Source of the DNA: Spirosoma aureum
GTDB taxonomy: Bacteria > Bacteroidota > Bacteroidia > Cytophagales > Spirosomataceae
DNA: 64,000 nucleotides
Direction: 5' to 3'
NCBI RefSeq assembly: GCF_011604685.1
Contig: NZ_CP050063.1
Span: 2,502,501 to 2,566,500, forward strand
Part shown: one piece after another, positions 7,091 to 16,534 of the stretch
How the letters are laid out: the number at the start of each line of letters is the position of its first letter
Numbering within the stretch: the first letter of the stretch is position 1
Translations under genes and position numbers: made by a program
Notes under the pieces: model-generated
Seen by the model: the letters and a program-made list of their open reading frames with translations, nothing else
Told to the model about the DNA's origin: nothing
Databases searched by the model: none

Positions 7091-9754
7091 ATGAATACAC
7101 CCCGAAACCGCGCTGACGGACCGCCCCGTTTTGCTGACCGCTTGCTCAGGCTCTTCTGCGCCCCGCATCTGCGGGAGGAGGTGCTGGGTGATCTGCATGA
7201 GCGGTATTACCTGAAGGCGCAGCGAATGGGTGAGGCCCAGGCCCGCCGACGGTATTGGCGGGAAGTACTGGCTTATGTACGACCTGCGATTATCAGACGA
7301 CAACGTAGTGACTATTCCCAACCAACAACTACAGTTATGCTACGCAACTATGTCAAAATTGCTTTTCGAACCCTTGTTAAAAACAAAGGGTACTCGTTCA
7401 TTAATATTGGAGGGTTGGCTGTTGGTATGGCCGTCGCGGTGCTGAATGGTTTATGGGTATGGGATGAGTTGACATTCAATACTTATCACAACAATTACAA
7501 CCGAATTGCCAAGGTTACGGAATTAGGTATACGGGATGAAGGGAAACGATATTCCAATAAGACTTTGCCCTACCCGCTGGCTACGGAACTTAAAACCAAT
7601 TACCCTGGCTATTTCAGACACATTCTCATTGCGCGGGAAGCAGAAGATTATATTCTGGCAGCTGGCGAAACAAAATTAAGTCAGAAAGGGCAGTTCATAG
7701 ATGGGGGCATTGCTGAAATGCTATCCTTAAAAATGCTCAAAGGTACCTGGGCGGGCCTGAACGATCCGAACTCGATCTTACTTTCGGCATCGACAGCCAG
7801 GGCTATCTTCGGAAAGGCTGATCCAATAAATAAGCTCGTAAAGATCAATGCCAGTATGGATGCCAAAGTAACTGGCGTTTATGAGGACTTACCCCATAAT
7901 ACCGAATTTCACGAGGTGAAATTTTTTGCTCCTTTTGATTTATGGACTTCTGTCAATCCCTGGGTAAAGCAGCAACAGTGGGATAATTGGTTCCTCTCTA
8001 TTTATGTCCAGCTTCAGCCACAAGTGGGGTTTGACCAGGTTTCTTCTAGTATTAAAGATATTGAAATCAATAAGCTTAAAAAGCTCGAGGGAACGCAGGA
8101 ACTATTGATGAGGCAACCGCAAATCAGTCTGCTCCCGATGAGTAAATGGCATTTGTATGGGAGCTATGATGTAGATGACACAGGACCTGTACAGATGGTA
8201 TGGCTAATTGGTCTGATTGGTGTCTTTGTCTTACTCCTGGCCTGCATCAATTTTATGAACCTGGCAACGGCCCGTTCGGCGAAGCGAGCTAAGGAAGTCG
8301 GTATTCGTAAGGCAGTAGGTTCGCAGCGTGGCCAATTAGTCAGCCAATTCTTTAGCGAGTCATTTCTGGTCATTTTTCTCGCCTTTACAGTAACTATCCT
8401 TCTGGTTACCGTGTCGTTGCCCTGGTTTAACGATCTGGCTGCCAAGCAGCTGAATTTCCCCTGGACTAATCCCTATTTCTGGCTCGCCGGTCTTGGTTTT
8501 GTGGGACTAACGGGCTTTCTGGCCGGGAGTTACCCCGCACTTTATTTATCTTCCTTTCAGCCAGTCAGGGTGTTGAAAGGTGCTCCTGGTTTAGGCGCAT
8601 CCGGGGTTGGGCGTTTGGCGGCTGTACCCCGAAAGGTACTGGTCGTGGTACAATTTACGGTTTCGGTTACCTTAGTTATCAGTACACTGATTGTTTATCG
8701 GCAAATTCAACATGCTAAAAACCGCCCGATTGGTTATAGCCGGGCAGGCTTATTGATGATTCAGGAAAAAACGGCCGATTTCGATGGTAAGTTTGATCTG
8801 ATCAGGCAGGAACTGAAAAATACAGGTTTCGTTTCCGAGGTAGCGGAGTCGAGGAGTTCGGTAACGAATATCACCATGTGGAATGGCGGCTTTTCCCGGA
8901 AAGGAAATGTAATCACCTGCCCTAATGGATGTGGTACACTGCCAGTCGGTACAGAATATGGCAAAACGGTAGGCTGGCAATTTACTGCAGGGCGCGACTT
9001 TGCCCGAACCTTCGCTAGCGATTCGTCGGGTTTCATTGTCAATGAATCGTTTGCCAAACTGACCGGGTTGAAAAATCCTGTAGGTGAAACCGTTGTGTGG
9101 GCGCCTGGATGGCGTAAGCCCAAGCCATTTACTATTCTGGGTGTCGTAAAAGACATGGTAGCCTTATCGCCCTACGAGCCAACGATACCGACTGTCTTCT
9201 TCCTGGAGAATGCTTATGACTGGATCAATATCCGAATCAATCCAAATGTGAGTGTAGCGGAAGTTCTGCCCAAACTGGAGGCTGTCTTTAAGAAGCTTAT
9301 TCCCTCGGCACCCTTCGACTACAAATTCGCTGATCAGGAGTATGCCCAAAAGTTCGCCAGAGAAGAACGAGTTAGTAATCTGGCCTTTGTTTTCACCATA
9401 ATTGCCATTTTTATTTCTTGCCTGGGCTTGTTTGGGCTGGCTTCGTTTATGGCCGAACAACGGACAAAAGAGATTGGTATCCGGAAAGTATTAGGCGCAT
9501 CGGTGTTCAGCGTCTGGGGATTACTCTCGAAAGATTTCGTCGAATTAGTCAGCATTGCTTTCGGTATCGCTACGCCATTTGCCTATTACTTCCTCAGTAA
9601 TTGGCTCCGGAATTTCACATATCGCACCGAACTGTCATGGTGGATTTTTGCCATCTCAGGCGTAGGGGCATTAGCTGTGACATTGCTGACGGTGAGTTTC
9701 CAGAGTATCAAAGCCGCCTTGATCAATCCTGTGAAATCACTGAGGTCAGAGTAG
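7091..9754 (+). CDS. P4: ABC permease with N-terminal prefix domain
   Basis: An 887-residue permease. The frame is open back to 6875, inside P3, but the ATG at 7091 gives the expected prefix start (MNTPRNRADGPPRFADRLL), very similar to the start of P5. The prefix covers residues 1-82 and the core starts at Met83. Coupling motifs are AKEVGIRKAVGS near 399 and TKEIGIRKVLGAS near 792. It belongs to the P2/P4/P5 core subfamily. Unusual for the array, the second ectodomain has two cysteines, Cys610 and Cys614 (CPNGC), which could form a disulfide in the periplasm. A segment of the prefix near 7230 is identical in DNA to P3 over about 33 bases. Confidence 0.94.
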   Translation: MNTPRNRADGPPRFADRLLRLFCAPHLREEVLGDLHERYYLKAQRMGEAQARRRYWREVLAYVRPAIIRRQRSDYSQPTTTVMLRNYVKIAFRTLVKNKGYSFINIGGLAVGMAVAVLNGLWVWDELTFNTYHNNYNRIAKVTELGIRDEGKRYSNKTLPYPLATELKTNYPGYFRHILIAREAEDYILAAGETKLSQKGQFIDGGIAEMLSLKMLKGTWAGLNDPNSILLSASTARAIFGKADPINKLVKINASMDAKVTGVYEDLPHNTEFHEVKFFAPFDLWTSVNPWVKQQQWDNWFLSIYVQLQPQVGFDQVSSSIKDIEINKLKKLEGTQELLMRQPQISLLPMSKWHLYGSYDVDDTGPVQMVWLIGLIGVFVLLLACINFMNLATARSAKRAKEVGIRKAVGSQRGQLVSQFFSESFLVIFLAFTVTILLVTVSLPWFNDLAAKQLNFPWTNPYFWLAGLGFVGLTGFLAGSYPALYLSSFQPVRVLKGAPGLGASGVGRLAAVPRKVLVVVQFTVSVTLVISTLIVYRQIQHAKNRPIGYSRAGLLMIQEKTADFDGKFDLIRQELKNTGFVSEVAESRSSVTNITMWNGGFSRKGNVITCPNGCGTLPVGTEYGKTVGWQFTAGRDFARTFASDSSGFIVNESFAKLTGLKNPVGETVVWAPGWRKPKPFTILGVVKDMVALSPYEPTIPTVFFLENAYDWINIRINPNVSVAEVLPKLEAVFKKLIPSAPFDYKFADQEYAQKFAREERVSNLAFVFTIIAIFISCLGLFGLASFMAEQRTKEIGIRKVLGASVFSVWGLLSKDFVELVSIAFGIATPFAYYFLSNWLRNFTYRTELSWWIFAISGVGALAVTLLTVSFQSIKAALINPVKSLRSE

Positions 9755-9764
9755 TGAGGTAAAC

Positions 9765-9849
9765 TGGATAAAAGCTACTGTAGAATGGCTAATTCCTGAT
9801 ACCGTAGTCTTGACGATCTTTTTTTTCATTCTATAGTAGTCTTTATCCA
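9765..9849 (+). repeat. Long imperfect inverted repeat between P4 and P5
   Basis: A 23-nt left arm (9765-9787, TGGATAAA...) and a 23-nt right arm (9827-9849) match at 20 of 23 positions; as RNA, 22 of 23 would pair counting two G-U pairs. The loop is 39 nt and ends in eight T. The right arm reaches the first base of the P5 start codon, so folding could hide the start of translation. It could also be a weak terminator or a small repeat element. Confidence 0.6.
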
Positions 9850-12491
9850 TGATGAATACACCCCGAAACCGACCCGGCCGCCCGGTCAAACCACCCCGCT
9901 TAGCTGATTGGCTGCTCAACTGGTTTTGCGCCCCGCATCTGCGGGAGGAGGTACTGGGCGATTTACATGAACGGTACGCCTTACGAATGGCGCGTTTGGG
10001 TGAAACCAAAGCCCAATGGCGCTACTGGCGTGAAGTGCTGGCTTATGTGCGGCCTGCTATGATCAAACGACAACCATCCGAATACCCTAAACCAACGAAT
10101 AGTGCCATGCTACGCAACTATTTAAAAATTGCCTTTCGCAATCTGGTCCGGCAAAAAGTATATTCCTTTATTAATATTGGCGGGCTGGCCGTCGGTATGA
10201 CTGTGGCTATACTCATTGGCCTGTGGATTTATGATGAATTGTCATTCAATAGATACCACCAGCACTACGATCGTATTGCCCAGGTCATGCAGCACCAAAC
10301 CATCAATGGAAATACCGCCACCGGACCCGCTATACCGATACCGCTGGCCAATGAGCTTCGCACGGCCTATGGTACTGATTTTAAGCATGTTTTGCTATCC
10401 TCCTGGACAGAAGGACATATTCTGTCGATCGGAACCAAAAAATTCTGGAAGAATGGTAATTATATAGAGCCGGAAGCGCCCGACATGTTTTCCTTAAAGA
10501 TGATCAAAGGCACGCGGGCAGGACTGAAAGAGCCGTATTCGATCATGATTTCTGAATCAGTAGCCAATGCGTTTTTTGGCACTGGCGACCCGATGGGTAA
10601 ACTACTGAAAATTGATAATCAGATAGCGGTTAAAGTCACCGGGGTTTATGAAGATTTACCCTATAACACCCAACTCAATAACCTCGATTACATGGTTCCC
10701 TGGCAGGTAAATGTAGCCATACGGGATTGGGTGAAAAACTCGCAGATAAAGTGGGATAATAATTCATTTCAACTGTTTGTTCAGCTTGCCGACCACGCAG
10801 ATATGGACCATGTCTCGGCAAAAATAAAAGACGCCAAGCTGGTTAAGGTAGGTGAAGTATTGGCTCAGTTTAAGCCCGAAATTTTTCTCCAGCCAATGAA
10901 AAACTGGCATTTGTATTCGGAGTTTAAAAATGGTGTAAACGTGGGCGGCCAAATCCAGTTTGTCTGGCTGTTTGGCATCATTGGCGTGTTTGTGCTCTTG
11001 CTGGCGTGCATCAATTTCATGAATCTAAGCACAGCCCGTTCTGAAAAACGCGCCAAAGAAGTGGGTATTCGCAAAGCGGTTGGCTCTATTCGTGGGCAAT
11101 TGATCGGGCAATTTTTTAGCGAATCCTTATTGGTTGTCCTGATTGCCTTTGTCCTGTCATTGCTGTTCGTACAACTCAGTTTGCCATTCTTTAATGAGGT
11201 TGCCGCTAAGAAAATGACCATTCTCTGGTCAACACCTTTGTTCTGGGTCGCCAGCATTGGATTTACATTGCTGACTGGCATCATAGCGGGCAGTTATCCG
11301 GCTTTCTATTTGTCTTCTTTCCAACCCGTTAAAGTGCTGAAAGGAACCTTTCAGGTTGGCCGATTTGCTTCGCTTCCCCGGAAAGTGCTGGTAGTCATTC
11401 AATTTACGGTATCGGTCACGTTGATTATCGGAACAATTATTGTGTTTCGCCAGATTCAATATGCTAAGAACAGACCCATGGGCTACAGCCGAAATGGGCT
11501 GTTATACGTGCAGACAACCACTGCTGATATCCACAATCATTACGATGCCTTTCGCAACGATTTACTGCAATCAGGAGCAGTAACAGAAATTGCCGAATCC
11601 GAAAGTCCGCTAACGGGAGTCTGGAATGTAAATGGTGGTTTTGACTGGGATGGAAAAGACCCGAATCAGCAACCCGATTTTGCGGTGGTTGGTGTAACCT
11701 ACGAGTTTGGAAAAACGATAGGCTGGCAATTTAAAGAAGGACGCGATTTCTCCCGAGCCTTCGGAACCGACTCCGCCAGTATGGTTATCAACGAAGCAGC
11801 CCTAAAATTTATGGGGTTGAAAAATCCGGTCGGCAAAATAATCAGAGAAGGAAGTCTGCGGTATAAAATCATCGGTGTGATTAAAGACATGGTGATGGAG
11901 TCGCCTTATGAACCCGCCAGACAAACGTTTTTTTACATAAGCAATTTCCCCAGCAACTTTATTAATATTCGGATGAACCCGACGATAAGCGCCAGTGAAG
12001 CGGTCAGTAAGATTGGGGACGTTTTTCAAAAATACAATCCGACTGCTCCCTTCGATTACAAATTTGCTGATGCCGAATACACCAAAAAATTTGCAGCAGA
12101 AGAGCACATTGGCACGCTGGCTTCGTTCTTTGCTATTCTCGCTATATTGATCAGTTGCCTGGGAATTTTCGGACTCGCTTCCTTTATTGCCGAACAGCGC
12201 ACTAAAGAAATTGGCGTTCGGAAAGTGCTGGGCGCTTCAGTCTTGAATCTGTGGGGTTTGCTCTCCAAAGACTTTGTGTTTCTGGTACTGATCGCCTTCG
12301 CTATCGCTACGCCAATTGCCTATTATTTTCTCAGTAATTGGCTCCAGAACTATACGTACCACACGGACATATCATGGTGGATTTTTGCGGCATCGGGTAG
12401 TGGTGCCTTGTTGATTACCTTGTTGACGGTCAGTTTCCAGAGTATCAAAGCAGCCCTGATGAATCCAGTCAAATCACTGCGGTCGGAGTGA
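9849..12491 (+). CDS. P5: ABC permease with N-terminal prefix domain
   Basis: An 880-residue permease. Two ATG codons are adjacent (9849 and 9852); either gives the same protein within one residue. The prefix (residues 1-86) contains APHLREEVLGDLHERYAL; the core starts at Met87 (MLRNYLKIAFRNL). Motifs are AKEVGIRKAVGS near 401 and TKEIGVRKVLGAS near 785. It is the nearest relative of P2 in this window: the first ectodomains share YHQHYDRIAQVMQ, and the last membrane module differs from that of P2 at only 4 of 98 bases (12222-12319 against 3451-3548). The start codon lies at the end of an inverted repeat, so translation may be controlled by RNA folding. Confidence 0.95.
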   Translation: MMNTPRNRPGRPVKPPRLADWLLNWFCAPHLREEVLGDLHERYALRMARLGETKAQWRYWREVLAYVRPAMIKRQPSEYPKPTNSAMLRNYLKIAFRNLVRQKVYSFINIGGLAVGMTVAILIGLWIYDELSFNRYHQHYDRIAQVMQHQTINGNTATGPAIPIPLANELRTAYGTDFKHVLLSSWTEGHILSIGTKKFWKNGNYIEPEAPDMFSLKMIKGTRAGLKEPYSIMISESVANAFFGTGDPMGKLLKIDNQIAVKVTGVYEDLPYNTQLNNLDYMVPWQVNVAIRDWVKNSQIKWDNNSFQLFVQLADHADMDHVSAKIKDAKLVKVGEVLAQFKPEIFLQPMKNWHLYSEFKNGVNVGGQIQFVWLFGIIGVFVLLLACINFMNLSTARSEKRAKEVGIRKAVGSIRGQLIGQFFSESLLVVLIAFVLSLLFVQLSLPFFNEVAAKKMTILWSTPLFWVASIGFTLLTGIIAGSYPAFYLSSFQPVKVLKGTFQVGRFASLPRKVLVVIQFTVSVTLIIGTIIVFRQIQYAKNRPMGYSRNGLLYVQTTTADIHNHYDAFRNDLLQSGAVTEIAESESPLTGVWNVNGGFDWDGKDPNQQPDFAVVGVTYEFGKTIGWQFKEGRDFSRAFGTDSASMVINEAALKFMGLKNPVGKIIREGSLRYKIIGVIKDMVMESPYEPARQTFFYISNFPSNFINIRMNPTISASEAVSKIGDVFQKYNPTAPFDYKFADAEYTKKFAAEEHIGTLASFFAILAILISCLGIFGLASFIAEQRTKEIGVRKVLGASVLNLWGLLSKDFVFLVLIAFAIATPIAYYFLSNWLQNYTYHTDISWWIFAASGSGALLITLLTVSFQSIKAALMNPVKSLRSE

Positions 12492-12588
12492 AAAACATGG
12501 ATCATGTAAACTGAACTGCGCGGGAGACAACCGAATTTGTATTATCAATTGGCCGCCGGACATCCTCATTAATTAGCCCAATTTCTTG

Positions 12589-15261
12589 ATGAACCAACCA
12601 CCCCGTTTCGCTGACCAATTGCTCAACTGGTTCTGCGCCCCGCATCTGCGGGAGGAGGTGCTGGGCGATCTCCACGAACGCTACGCCTTGCGGGTCGCGC
12701 GATGGGGCAAAGCGAAAGCCCGGCAACGCTACTGGTGGGATGTAATGGCTTATGTACGACCGTCGATCATCAACCGCAAACCCAGGATTAGCATGTCCTG
12801 GCAGACAGCCGCGCACCACTCGAATGGGCGGACAGGACGATTCGGCGACTATTCTCAATCCTATTTCCCCAATCCTATTATGATACGCAATTATTTCACG
12901 GTTGCCTGGCGCAATCTGATTCGTAATAAAGCCTTTTCGGCCATCAATATGTTGGGGCTGGCTTTGGGTATGGCCTGTAGTCTGCTGATTTTGCTGTGGG
13001 TGCAGGATGAACATAGTGTAGATGGTTTTCATGCGAATGGGAAGTACCTGTATCAGGTGTATGAACGTCAGCAATTTGATGGCAAAACGGAAGCAAGCTA
13101 TAGCACTCAGGGGCTGTTGGCCGACGAACTGAAACGGCTCATTCCGGAGGTGCAATATGCCAGTAGTCTGGAGTGGAACAATCCATTTACATTCCAGGTG
13201 GGCGATCGGATTAATAAGATGGAGGGAACATTTGCCGGGGCTGATTTTTTCAGGATGTTTAGTTATAAACTCCTGCAGGGAAATCCTGAAACGGCACTGG
13301 ATGCGCCCAATGGCATTGCGATTTCCCGAAAGATGGCCGATCAGTTTTTTGGAAGCCCGGAAAAAGCCATTGGAAAAGCGATTCGCTACGAAAATAAAGA
13401 TGACTTGACCGTAACCGCGGTATTTGACAATTTACCGGCTAATTCATCGCAGCAATTTGATTTTTTAAGAACCTGGAAAGACTATGTGAAAGTAAACGAT
13501 TGGGTAAATAACTGGAGCAACTACAATCCGTCTACGTTCATACAACTACGACCGGGTGCCGATCCGGCTAAAGTTGAAGCCAAAATCAAGGCGTTTACCT
13601 ATCGATTCAAACCCAAAAGTAAGGCAATTGTTGAAGAGCTGGCCCTGCAACCCTATCCGGAAAAATACCTTCATTCTACATTTAAAAATGGTCAGCTCGA
13701 TGGCGGCCGGATTGAGTATGTGCGTCTTTTTAGCCTTGTCGCCCTTTTCATCCTGATCATTGCCTGCATCAATTTCATGAATCTGGCCACGGCCCGGTCG
13801 GCTAAACGCGCCAAAGAAGTCGGTGTCCGGAAAGTGGTTGGAGCGGTTCGGTCGGCCTTGATGGGGCAATTTGTAGGTGAAGCGATGTTGCTCACCTTCT
13901 TCTCGATTATTATTGCTGTGAGTCTGGTTGCGCTGCTACTGCCAGCCTTCAATACACTGACCGGAAAGCAGTTAATATTGCCCGTTAGTCAGCCTGCATT
14001 CTGGGCAACACTGCTGGGTTTACTCACGTTAACGGGCTTTGTTTCGGGCAGTTATCCGGCTCTTTTTCTGTCGGCTATGAGCCCTATTCGGGTCCTGAAA
14101 GGAAGCCTTCGGTTCAGTCCGGGGGCAACGCTGTTTCGCAAAAGCCTTGTGGTGTTTCAGTTTGCCCTTTCCATGCTACTGATTGTCGGCATGATTGTCA
14201 TGTATCGGCAAATGGACTACATCCAGACGAAAAATCTCGGGTACAATCGGGAGAACCTAATTTATATTCCATTAGAAGGCGAATTGGGCCAGAAATACAC
14301 CCTCTTTAAAGAAGAAGCCGGTAAAATGGCGGGTGTCCTGACCATTTCGCGTATGCGGGGAACACCCACTGTGATTTCTCATCATACGGGCGATTTCGGC
14401 TGGCCCGGCAAAGATCCAAATCAGGCTATATCCTTTGCCGATGAGACAGTTGGCTATGATTTTGTGAAAACCATGAAGCTACAACTGAAAGAAGGACGCG
14501 ATTTCTCAAAAGCGTTTGGAACCGATTCGTTAGGGTTTCTGGTAAACGAGACGGCATTAGCAAAAATGGGCTATAAAAACCGCACTGTCGGATCGTCGAT
14601 CGGTCAACCGTTATCCTGGGGCCAGCGGCAAGGTACGATTATCGGCATCCTGAAAGACTTTCACTTCACATCAATGCACCAGGCCATTGAACCACTGATT
14701 GTTCGTCTGGACGAAAAACGGCAATGGGGAACGGTTCTGGTTCGTACGGAAGCGGGTAAAACCAAAGAGGCACTGGTCAGTTTAGAGAAAGTCTGCAAGG
14801 AACTGAATCCCAGGTTTCCGTTTACGTATCAGTTTTCTGACCAGGAGTTTACCCGGCTCTATCAAAGCGAGCAGATGGCCAGCCAACTGGCGAATTACTT
14901 TGCTATTCTGGCTATTTTCATCTCCTGCCTGGGTCTGTTTGGCCTGGCTACGTTCACGGCCGAGCAGCGCACGAAAGAAATTGGGGTACGCAAAGTGCTG
15001 GGCGCATCGGTAACTAGTGTCGTGACCCTGCTCTCCAGAGATTTCTTGAAGCCGGTATTGATCGCCATTCTCTGCACAACACCCGTTGCCTGGTATGCCA
15101 TGAGCCAGTGGTTGGAAAGCTTTGCCTACAAGATTGACATCGAGTGGTGGATGTTTGCGCTGGCAGGTTCCATCGCCATTGGCATTGCCCTGTTGACAAT
15201 TGGTTTTCAGAGCATCAAAGCGGCCCTGATGAATCCGGTCAAGAGTTTAAGGAGCGAATAA
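12589..15261 (+). CDS. P6: ABC permease, prefix domain fused to a P13-like core
   Basis: An 890-residue permease. The ATG at 12589 is chosen over the TTG one codon earlier. The prefix (residues 1-97) has the same APHLREEVLGDLHERYAL block as P3-P5 but carries an extra Ser/Gly/His-rich stretch (about residues 66-90) before the core at Met98. The core is closest to the prefix-less P13: both share NKAFSAIN, LGLALGMACSLLI, FKNGQ-DGGRIEYVRLFS and GYKNRT. Prefix and core therefore seem to be exchangeable parts. Motifs are AKEVGVRKVVGA near 406 and TKEIGVRKVLGAS near 795. It is the last gene of the PadR block; the AraC-type gene begins 24 bp later. Confidence 0.94.
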   Translation: MNQPPRFADQLLNWFCAPHLREEVLGDLHERYALRVARWGKAKARQRYWWDVMAYVRPSIINRKPRISMSWQTAAHHSNGRTGRFGDYSQSYFPNPIMIRNYFTVAWRNLIRNKAFSAINMLGLALGMACSLLILLWVQDEHSVDGFHANGKYLYQVYERQQFDGKTEASYSTQGLLADELKRLIPEVQYASSLEWNNPFTFQVGDRINKMEGTFAGADFFRMFSYKLLQGNPETALDAPNGIAISRKMADQFFGSPEKAIGKAIRYENKDDLTVTAVFDNLPANSSQQFDFLRTWKDYVKVNDWVNNWSNYNPSTFIQLRPGADPAKVEAKIKAFTYRFKPKSKAIVEELALQPYPEKYLHSTFKNGQLDGGRIEYVRLFSLVALFILIIACINFMNLATARSAKRAKEVGVRKVVGAVRSALMGQFVGEAMLLTFFSIIIAVSLVALLLPAFNTLTGKQLILPVSQPAFWATLLGLLTLTGFVSGSYPALFLSAMSPIRVLKGSLRFSPGATLFRKSLVVFQFALSMLLIVGMIVMYRQMDYIQTKNLGYNRENLIYIPLEGELGQKYTLFKEEAGKMAGVLTISRMRGTPTVISHHTGDFGWPGKDPNQAISFADETVGYDFVKTMKLQLKEGRDFSKAFGTDSLGFLVNETALAKMGYKNRTVGSSIGQPLSWGQRQGTIIGILKDFHFTSMHQAIEPLIVRLDEKRQWGTVLVRTEAGKTKEALVSLEKVCKELNPRFPFTYQFSDQEFTRLYQSEQMASQLANYFAILAIFISCLGLFGLATFTAEQRTKEIGVRKVLGASVTSVVTLLSRDFLKPVLIAILCTTPVAWYAMSQWLESFAYKIDIEWWMFALAGSIAIGIALLTIGFQSIKAALMNPVKSLRSE

Positions 15262-15285
15262 GCACTAATTTGTGTAAGTTAGTGC
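15262..15285 (+). promoter_or_regulatory. Inverted repeat filling the P6-AraC gap
   Basis: GCACTAA-N10-TTAGTGC occupies exactly the 24 bases between the P6 stop and the ATG at 15286; inside the spacer, TT and AA also pair. It could be an operator for autoregulation by the AraC-type protein, or an RNA hairpin that limits its translation. Confidence 0.55.
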
Positions 15286-16464
15286 ATGAACATAAGCTTC
15301 CATCTATTCGACCTCATTGTCATTCTGGGTATTACGCAGGGGTTGCTTTATGTTGTTTTGTTGCTGATTAAATACCGTCAATATGCCAGTAAACAGGTGC
15401 TGGCGCTGATTCTGGTTGTTTTTTGCATTCTCAGCGGGAAGATTCTGCTTCATACATTGGGTTTGTGGCAGAATCCTTCCCTGCGCTATTTTCCGCTGGC
15501 TTTCGACCTCACGCTACAGCCGCTGCTCTACCTGTATGTTGTTTCGTTGACACAAAGTAAGTTTACACTGAACCGATCATGGCTGATTCATTTTGTGCCG
15601 ACGCTGGTCTTTATGATTCATGCGGTACTGGTTTACAGCCAGACCCAAACAACTGATAATCTGGCTCTCAAAGATCAGATTGCCGAATCGCTGTACTTCA
15701 ATAACGTAAAGGAAGTAGAAGATCTATTGTCGGTATTACTGGGCGGAGTGTACGGATTTTTGGGTTTACATCGGTTAATGCGCTATCGAAACTGGTTGTT
15801 CGATACGGTTTCGAATCCAGCCTATCCAGCTTACCTGTGGCTTCGAAATATGCTGCTTGTGACCGGGGGCGTGTGGCTATTGCTCTCGCTGAATATTTTT
15901 CTGGATCTTGGTTTATCCTTTACGACTTATTCCTTCCTGCACTGGAAATTTTTCTATGTTTATCTGGCAGTAAATGTCTATTACCTCGGAATTACGGGCT
16001 ACCAGCAGCCGCCTTTCGAGGTTGCTTTCGATGAGTCGGCGATCGATTCCTTGCCGAAACGAACACTGGATGGGATAAGCCAGGATCAAATCCAGGACGT
16101 AAAGAACAAAATCGAAATGGCTATCGAGCAGGAGCGTGTTTTTTTAGATCCGGACCTTAGCCTGACGAGTCTTGCCCGTAAACTAAATCTTTCGCCGGGT
16201 ATTGTGTCCGGGGTTATTAACAGCGAATTTGATAAAAGCTTTCGCAGTCTGATCAATGAACGACGGGTCGACGAAGTAAAGCATCGGTTGACCGATCCGG
16301 CTTATCAGCACCTATCCATTCTGGGTATTGCATTAGAGTCGGGCTTTAACTCCGAAGCCAGTTTTTACCGTATTTTCAAAGCCACCACAGGTCTTTCGCC
16401 CCGGCAGTATAGTACACAAAAAACGCTCAAAATACCGATTGAGAGCTCTCAAAAGCCAAACTGA
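15286..16464 (+). CDS. AraC-family regulator with membrane N-terminal domain
   Basis: A 392-residue protein. Residues 1-250 hold about seven hydrophobic segments (for example LIVILGITQGLLYVVLLL near 10, VLALILVVFCIL near 38, LLYLYVV near 80, MLLVTGGVWLLLSL near 190). Residues 270-380 are an AraC-type double helix-turn-helix domain with SLTSLARKLNLSPGIVSGVIN near 295 and the signature LGIALESGFNSEASFYRIFKAT near 347. Such Bacteroidota proteins are membrane-bound sensors that regulate DNA directly. The gene follows P6 by 24 bp and precedes the C10 protease and NamZ-like genes by 70 bp and about 1 kb. Signal and target are unknown. Confidence 0.88.
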   Translation: MNISFHLFDLIVILGITQGLLYVVLLLIKYRQYASKQVLALILVVFCILSGKILLHTLGLWQNPSLRYFPLAFDLTLQPLLYLYVVSLTQSKFTLNRSWLIHFVPTLVFMIHAVLVYSQTQTTDNLALKDQIAESLYFNNVKEVEDLLSVLLGGVYGFLGLHRLMRYRNWLFDTVSNPAYPAYLWLRNMLLVTGGVWLLLSLNIFLDLGLSFTTYSFLHWKFFYVYLAVNVYYLGITGYQQPPFEVAFDESAIDSLPKRTLDGISQDQIQDVKNKIEMAIEQERVFLDPDLSLTSLARKLNLSPGIVSGVINSEFDKSFRSLINERRVDEVKHRLTDPAYQHLSILGIALESGFNSEASFYRIFKATTGLSPRQYSTQKTLKIPIESSQKPN

Positions 16465-16534
16465 GAGGTTTGAAAAGAATGATTTCGGTTGGTTTGCCTG
16501 ACAATTTAATCGTCAATCCAAACTCAATCGAACT

